This document shows, piece after piece, positions 60,142 to 64,000 of a stretch of DNA of 64,000 nucleotides; the stretch's first letter is position 1, and each line of letters begins with the position of its first letter. Under the pieces are notes generated by a model, which was not told the DNA's origin, ran no database searches, and saw nothing but the letters and a program-made list of their open reading frames with translations. The stretch covers positions 310,001-374,000 of the forward strand of contig NZ_VTOY01000001.1 of assembly GCF_008271295.1 (NCBI RefSeq), written 5' to 3'. Both the position numbers and the translations under genes were made by a program. The stretch is from Pseudoselenomonas ruminis (GTDB lineage: Bacteria > Bacillota > Negativicutes > Selenomonadales > Selenomonadaceae).

Positions 60142-61353
60142 TTGTTGGCAAATGTATTTGACACTTTAAAAGAACGTGGATTTATTGCGCAGTGCACGAA
60201 CGAAGCAGAACTGCGTGAACTATTTGATAAAGAGAAGGTCACATTCTATATTGGTTTTGACCCGACGGCTGACAGCCTGCATGCCGGTCATTTTATCGCC
60301 TTGATGGCGATGGCCCACATGCAGCGTGCCGGACATCGTCCCATTTGTTTGGTCGGTGGCGGCACCGGCACGATTGGCGACCCGACGGGCCGCACGGATA
60401 TGCGCAAAATGCTGACGGATGAAGACATCGAGCATAACTGCGAATGCTTTAAGAAGCAGATTGCCCGCTTCATCGACTTCAGCGATGGCAAGGCCATCAT
60501 GGTCAACAATGGCGATTGGCTTCGCAAGCTCAACTACATCGACTTGCTTCGCGATGTCGGTGCCTGCTTTACGGTCAACCGCATGCTGGCAGCAGAATGC
60601 TATAAGCAGCGTTGGGAAAAGGGCCTGACGTTCCTCGAGTTCAACTATATGGTCATGCAGGGCTATGATTTCCTCGAACTCAACCGCCGTTATGGCTGCA
60701 AACTCGAGATGGGTGGCGATGACCAGTGGTCGAACATCATTGCCGGTGTCGAGCTCAACCGCCGCAAGAACAACACGGCTGTCTATGGCTTGACGAATAA
60801 GCTCTTAACCAAGAGCGATGGCAAGAAGATGGGCAAGACGGCTGGCGGTGCTCTCTGGCTTGATGCGGAAAAGACGAGCCCGTACGAGTTCTATCAGTAC
60901 TGGCGCAATGTCGATGACGCTGACGTTGAAAAGTGCCTGTCACTTTTGACGTTCCTGCCGATGGACGAAGTACGCCGTCTCGGTGCACTGCAGGATTCGG
61001 CTATCAATGAAGCCAAGAAAGTCCTGGCCTATGAAGTCACAAAGATTGTTCATGGCGAACAGGCCGCAGAAGATGCCAAGAAAGCTGCTGAGGCTATGTT
61101 TGGTGGTTCGGGTGCTGGCGCCAACATTCCAGAAGTTCCGGCATCTGTTGGTACGAAACTGCTTGATGTCATGGCAGCTGGCAAAATCGTTGCTTCCAAG
61201 AGCGAGGGCCGCCGCCTGATTCAGCAGAATGGTGTGGCGCTCAACGATGTCAAAGTTTCCGATGTTGATTATGTATTGACAGATGAAGACTTTAAGGATG
61301 GCGAGGCTATTCTCAAGAAGGGCAAGAAAAAATATTATAAGCTCGTAAAATAA
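60142..61353 (+). CDS. tyrS: Tyrosyl-tRNA synthetase
   Basis: 403 residues. Class I signatures HAGHFIALM (HIGH) and [14 protein letters not shown] (KMSKS-like); [12 protein letters not shown] and [13 protein letters not shown] are typical of the TyrRZ-type branch. A C-terminal S4 domain ([19 protein letters not shown]) binds tRNA. TTG 60142 or 60145 is the start, after AAGGAG. A large stem terminator follows the stop, so no T-box control is visible at this end. Confidence 0.96.
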   Translation: MLANVFDTLKERGFIAQCTNEAELRELFDKEKVTFYIGFDPTADSLHAGHFIALMAMAHMQRAGHRPICLVGGGTGTIGDPTGRTDMRKMLTDEDIEHNCECFKKQIARFIDFSDGKAIMVNNGDWLRKLNYIDLLRDVGACFTVNRMLAAECYKQRWEKGLTFLEFNYMVMQGYDFLELNRRYGCKLEMGGDDQWSNIIAGVELNRRKNNTAVYGLTNKLLTKSDGKKMGKTAGGALWLDAEKTSPYEFYQYWRNVDDADVEKCLSLLTFLPMDEVRRLGALQDSAINEAKKVLAYEVTKIVHGEQAAEDAKKAAEAMFGGSGAGANIPEVPASVGTKLLDVMAAGKIVASKSEGRRLIQQNGVALNDVKVSDVDYVLTDEDFKDGEAILKKGKKKYYKLVK

Positions 61354-61359
61354 TTCATA

Positions 61360-61410
61360 TCCTGTCGGTTTAATGCAATTAATGCGCTAAGCCGGCAGGA
61401 ATTTTTTTTC
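61360..61410 (+). terminator. Terminator after tyrS
   Basis: TCCTGTCGG pairs with CCGGCAGGA (one G-T) around a 23-base loop, followed by nine Ts. Confidence 0.8.
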
Positions 61411-61437
61411 TGGCAGCGAATACGAAAGTAAGATGTT

Positions 61438-61485
61438 TTGACAACAGGTTGGCCAGACGGTTACATAAGTAACGGTTGTTGTCAA
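61438..61485. repeat. Imperfect large palindrome upstream of the CAP gene promoter
   Basis: TTGACAACA (61438) and TGTTGTCAA (61477) are perfect inverted arms 30 bases apart; an off-centre GTTAC/GTAAC pair lies inside. It precedes the promoter by nine bases and could be an operator or a site for an integration host-type protein. Confidence 0.45.
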
Positions 61486-61493
61486 GAAAAATA

Positions 61494-61522
61494 TTGCTTG
61501 TTTGCTTATTTTCATTTATAAT
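61494..61522 (+). promoter_or_regulatory. Promoter of the CAP-domain gene
   Basis: TTGCTT, 17 bases, TATAAT. RNA would start near 61529, leaving a leader of about 218 bases. Confidence 0.7.
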
Positions 61523-61529
61523 ATAAGTA

Positions 61530-61747
61530 GCAAGAGATATTCTAAAACTTAATAGCGGAATCGAAAGCGTTACAGTCATGCGATGGCTGAGCCAGCAAGG
61601 GAACACCTTAATCCTATCCAGGGATTAGGGATTCGCTGGTTTGTAGTGGATTTTGAATCTTCCCTGCCTATGGCAGGAGGGTGCGAAGCGTGGAAACTTG
61701 GTACTCATAAGAGGATAATGAAGCGACAAACGAAAGAGGCGAGAAAA
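61530..61747 (+). promoter_or_regulatory. Long structured leader of the CAP gene (riboswitch candidate)
   Basis: The leader can form CCAGC...GCTGG enclosing TAATCC-TATCCA-GGATTA, then TCCCTGCC-TAT-GGCAGGAGGG. It stays open in the CAP frame from 61583 but lacks a convincing start there. No known riboswitch, T-box or ydaO core could be matched by eye. This is the only gene-free stretch over 300 bases (61354-61747). Confidence 0.5.
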
Positions 61748-62200
61748 ATGAAAAGCTGGCGGCGGATGGTTTCCCTGCTGGCATTCGCGCTCCTCGTTTT
61801 CGCAGTTTCGCCGGCGTCGGCAGCAAATCTCGATAGCGAGATTTTGCATTATGTGAACGCAGTTCGCATCAGTGCAGGTGTAGCCCCGATGACGTTGGAT
61901 AATGAGCTTACGGCAGCATCGGTTGTTCGTGCCGAAGAGTCGATGGTTCGTTTTGCTCATCAGCGTCCAGATGGCCGCGAAGTTAAATCGGTTTTAGAGA
62001 ATAGCGCATCTTATTCCTGGTTCGGTGAGAACCTGGCAGTTAGCAAATCGGATGATGCAGAAGCAATCGTTCGTGCATGGATGAATTCGCCGACGCATCG
62101 TGCCAACTTACTCAATCGCCATTATACGAAAATGGGCGTTTCCTGCAAAAAAGCAGCCGATGGCCGCTATTATGTAGCACAGGAGATGGCATGCAATTAA
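61748..62200 (+). CDS. Secreted CAP/SCP-domain protein
   Basis: 150 residues from ATG 61748, GAGG eight bases upstream. A signal peptide (MVSLLAFALLVFAVSPASA) is cut after residue 27 or so. The mature part is a small CAP (cysteine-rich secretory/PR-1) domain: LHYVNAVRISAGVAPMTLDN, AHQRPDGREV with the family His, SWFGENLAV with Glu, and WMNSPTHRANLLN. Function in bacteria is not settled; extracellular or periplasmic, possibly binding lipid or peptidoglycan. It has a long leader before it and a terminator after it. Confidence 0.9.
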   Translation: MKSWRRMVSLLAFALLVFAVSPASAANLDSEILHYVNAVRISAGVAPMTLDNELTAASVVRAEESMVRFAHQRPDGREVKSVLENSASYSWFGENLAVSKSDDAEAIVRAWMNSPTHRANLLNRHYTKMGVSCKKAADGRYYVAQEMACN

Positions 62201-62235
62201 TGGGATGAGTTTGCTGACGAAATCTATATCTACGG

Positions 62236-62272
62236 GAATGTTTTGGCCAACGGCTGGGACATTCCTTTTTTG
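62236..62272 (+). terminator. Terminator after the CAP gene
   Basis: GGAATGT and ACATTCC around a 17-base loop, then TTTTTT. Confidence 0.75.
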
Positions 62273-62296
62273 TTTACGTAAAGTGAGGGATGACTG

Positions 62297-64000
62297 ATGG
62301 CAGGAAAAGTATTGACTGGCAGGAAAGCCGCTGTGGGAATAATAATAGCGCTCACTGCCTGGAGTGAGACGGCTATGGGAGCACCAGCCGTAGTTCCTCC
62401 GCTCGATGCGGGTACCTTGTCCAGCGACGAACGAAACAACGCGGTAGAACTCCCAGGTTTGGGCGATGGCAGTGCTGCGATAGCGGTCCCCGAACAGGAA
62501 AAGCCGGAGCTCTCCATGGCGGGCGAGGTAAAGATTAATGTCACTGGCTTTCGGATAACCGGCCAGGACATTTATGCGGAAAAGGATTTGCAGCAGCTGT
62601 TAAAAGAATATCAGGGACGCATGGTGGCGTTTAAAGAGCTGCAGGCGGGGGCCGACAAACTCACGGCGTATTTTCGCCAGCATGGTTATTTGATGGCGCG
62701 GGCCTATTTGCCCGCGCAAAAAATCAATAACGGCATTGTAGAGTACACAATTGTCGTGGGCAGGCTCGGAACGGTCAAAGTCGAGAACAAAACCAAAATT
62801 CACGATTACATCGTGAACCGGGAGCTTGGTTTCATGAAACCAGGCGAATATTTGAACCGGAAAAAATTGGAACGGGCGGTTTGGCTTTTATCGGATTTGG
62901 CGGGCGCTAATGCGCGCGCCAAATTATCTCCAGGCGAGCAGTACGGTACGGTCAACGTGCAGATTGAATTGGCGCCGCACAAAGGAAAATGCGGCGCAAT
63001 AACTGGCGATAATTATGGCAATCGCTATACCAATTACAATACCTATGGCCTGTCGTATGATATTTTAAATCCCGAACACGAAGGCGGGCAGCTGGCAGTG
63101 GCTGGCAATATGACGGGTGAGGAATTGTACAGCTATAATGTCAACTATTCGCTGCCCGTGCTGCACGATGGCTGGAAAGCATCACTGGGGTATAACATGT
63201 TATCGTATCATCTGGGGGATATCTATCGCCCGCTGGAGGCCTATGGAACATCGCGGACGCTTACGGCGGGCTTGGAATATGCGATGGTGCGGAGCCAGTA
63301 CCGGAATGTTTATGCCGGGCTTCATTATGAACATACTACGCTGGCCGATGAAATCCGGGTTACGGATTCCTGTGTCCGCAAGTACAGCCATGGCGTGGTG
63401 GCGTCGCTATACGGCGAGCAGCCAGTGAGCAGAGGCGTTTCCAGCTGGCGTATGGATTACAAATGGGGAACTTTGGGGTTCCGCGATGAAGCTGGACGGA
63501 CGCAGGATAAGCTGGCACAAACTGCTGGGACATTCCATAAAATGCGGCTGAATTGGCAGCACTTTGAGCGGCTGCCCCATAAATTCAATTTGCTGTTATC
63601 GGCCCGGGGGCAAGTGGCAAGCCATAATCTCGATTCTTCGGAACACTTTTCGCTGGGCGGGGCAACGGGCGTGCGGGCTTATCCGGCCAGTGAAGCTTCT
63701 GGCGATACAGGGTATTTACTGCGGGCAGAACTTCGTTACCCGGTATGGCAAAAGGATAAAAATCAAGTTCAGCTGGCGGGATTCTTCGACCATGGCGGCG
63801 TAAAGATAGAACGTCATCATCAGGGCAATGGAGAAAATTACCGGTGCTTGCAGGGGGCTGGCATCGGCGCGTTGCTTACGCGTTCGGATGAGTGTTTCCT
63901 GCGGGTTGATTACGCTTGGCCAATCGGTGCTGAGCAGCCGCGTAACGACCGTCATAATTCCAGCGGTCATCTTTGGCTTCGCGGCGGTATTTATTTTTAA
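62297..64000 (+). CDS. TpsB/ShlB/FhaC-family outer-membrane transporter
   Basis: 567 residues, complete; the stop is the last codon of the window. A signal peptide is likely (AVGIIIALTAWSETAMG). Two POTRA domains follow: GFRITGQDIYAEKDLQQLL with RQHGYLMARAYLPAQKI, then the second near TVKVENKTKIHDYIV. A 16-strand beta-barrel completes it, with the VRGY-like motif GVRAYPASEASGD and the C-terminal outer-membrane signature ending in F. It exports a large TpsA protein across the outer membrane. None is upstream, so the partner should lie just past the right edge. ATG start with AAAGTGAGG upstream. Confidence 0.93.
   Translation: MAGKVLTGRKAAVGIIIALTAWSETAMGAPAVVPPLDAGTLSSDERNNAVELPGLGDGSAAIAVPEQEKPELSMAGEVKINVTGFRITGQDIYAEKDLQQLLKEYQGRMVAFKELQAGADKLTAYFRQHGYLMARAYLPAQKINNGIVEYTIVVGRLGTVKVENKTKIHDYIVNRELGFMKPGEYLNRKKLERAVWLLSDLAGANARAKLSPGEQYGTVNVQIELAPHKGKCGAITGDNYGNRYTNYNTYGLSYDILNPEHEGGQLAVAGNMTGEELYSYNVNYSLPVLHDGWKASLGYNMLSYHLGDIYRPLEAYGTSRTLTAGLEYAMVRSQYRNVYAGLHYEHTTLADEIRVTDSCVRKYSHGVVASLYGEQPVSRGVSSWRMDYKWGTLGFRDEAGRTQDKLAQTAGTFHKMRLNWQHFERLPHKFNLLLSARGQVASHNLDSSEHFSLGGATGVRAYPASEASGDTGYLLRAELRYPVWQKDKNQVQLAGFFDHGGVKIERHHQGNGENYRCLQGAGIGALLTRSDECFLRVDYAWPIGAEQPRNDRHNSSGHLWLRGGIYF

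Overview
The window looks like the chromosome of a diderm Firmicute of the Negativicutes, most probably a motile Selenomonas-like member of the Selenomonadaceae. The gene order is typically Firmicute (ireB-ruvX-DUF1292-mltG-trmR-U32, efp-asp23-amaP-nusB-xseAB-ispA-dxs-tlyA-nadK-argR-recN, scpAB). It is combined with outer-membrane traits: a TpsB/FhaC-type two-partner secretion barrel at the right edge and phosphatidylethanolamine synthesis genes (psd-pssA). A FliB-type flagellin methylase and a YvyF-like flagellar-operon protein point to motility. An ATP-type PEP carboxykinase fits a CO2-fixing fermenter. The genus is inference; nothing here fixes the species. TTG and GTG starts are very common, and many genes are separated by clean hairpin-T-run terminators.

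Layout. 1-4.3 kb: 5'-truncated hybrid histidine kinase, then a MarR regulator, HlyD adaptor and ABC-2 permease, with TTAG...CTAA palindromes before the two regulated units. 4.3-8.9 kb: TagA-type glycosyltransferase, psd, pssA, a GT2 glycosyltransferase, and queD-queE for queuosine precursor synthesis. 8.9-12.8 kb: an integrase remnant, a tiny membrane ORF, carbonic anhydrase, an acidic membrane protein, a sodium/solute symporter behind a hairpin and possible leader peptide, and an unknown gene with a near-consensus promoter. 13.0-16.5 kb: tight operon of Fe-S aldo/keto reductase, FliB, ZIP transporter, VOC protein and an unknown protein. 16.5-26.8 kb: MATE efflux gene behind an attenuator-like leader, SlyD, NadE, ThrC, PckA, DUF4127 and a HAD phosphatase. 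26.9-31.9 kb: recG, dapB, asd, an unknown gene and yvyF.

32-38.3 kb: ireB-ruvX-DUF1292-mltG-trmR-U32 (tRNA wobble-uridine modification), acylphosphatase, aroQ, an M24 peptidase. 38.4-49.0 kb: efp, the Asp23/AmaP/DUF2273 envelope module, nusB, xseAB, ispA, dxs, tlyA, nadK, argR, recN. 49.1-50.4 kb: three unknown genes where sporulating relatives usually carry spoIVB-spo0A. 50.4-57.9 kb: nudF, site-2 protease, scpA, scpB, a long U32 protein (RlhA-like), mutS2. 58.0-64.0 kb: class A PBP, tyrS, a secreted CAP-domain protein behind a long structured leader, and TpsB.

The most unexpected signal is not a gene. The palindrome TTGAC-NN-GTCAA occurs nine times exactly, with several one-mismatch copies, mostly inside genes and in more than one reading frame. 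Five exact copies lie in nadE. About 0.06 would be expected by chance in 64 kb. It behaves like a highly iterated, uptake-type or protein-binding DNA word and is the best candidate here for something undescribed.
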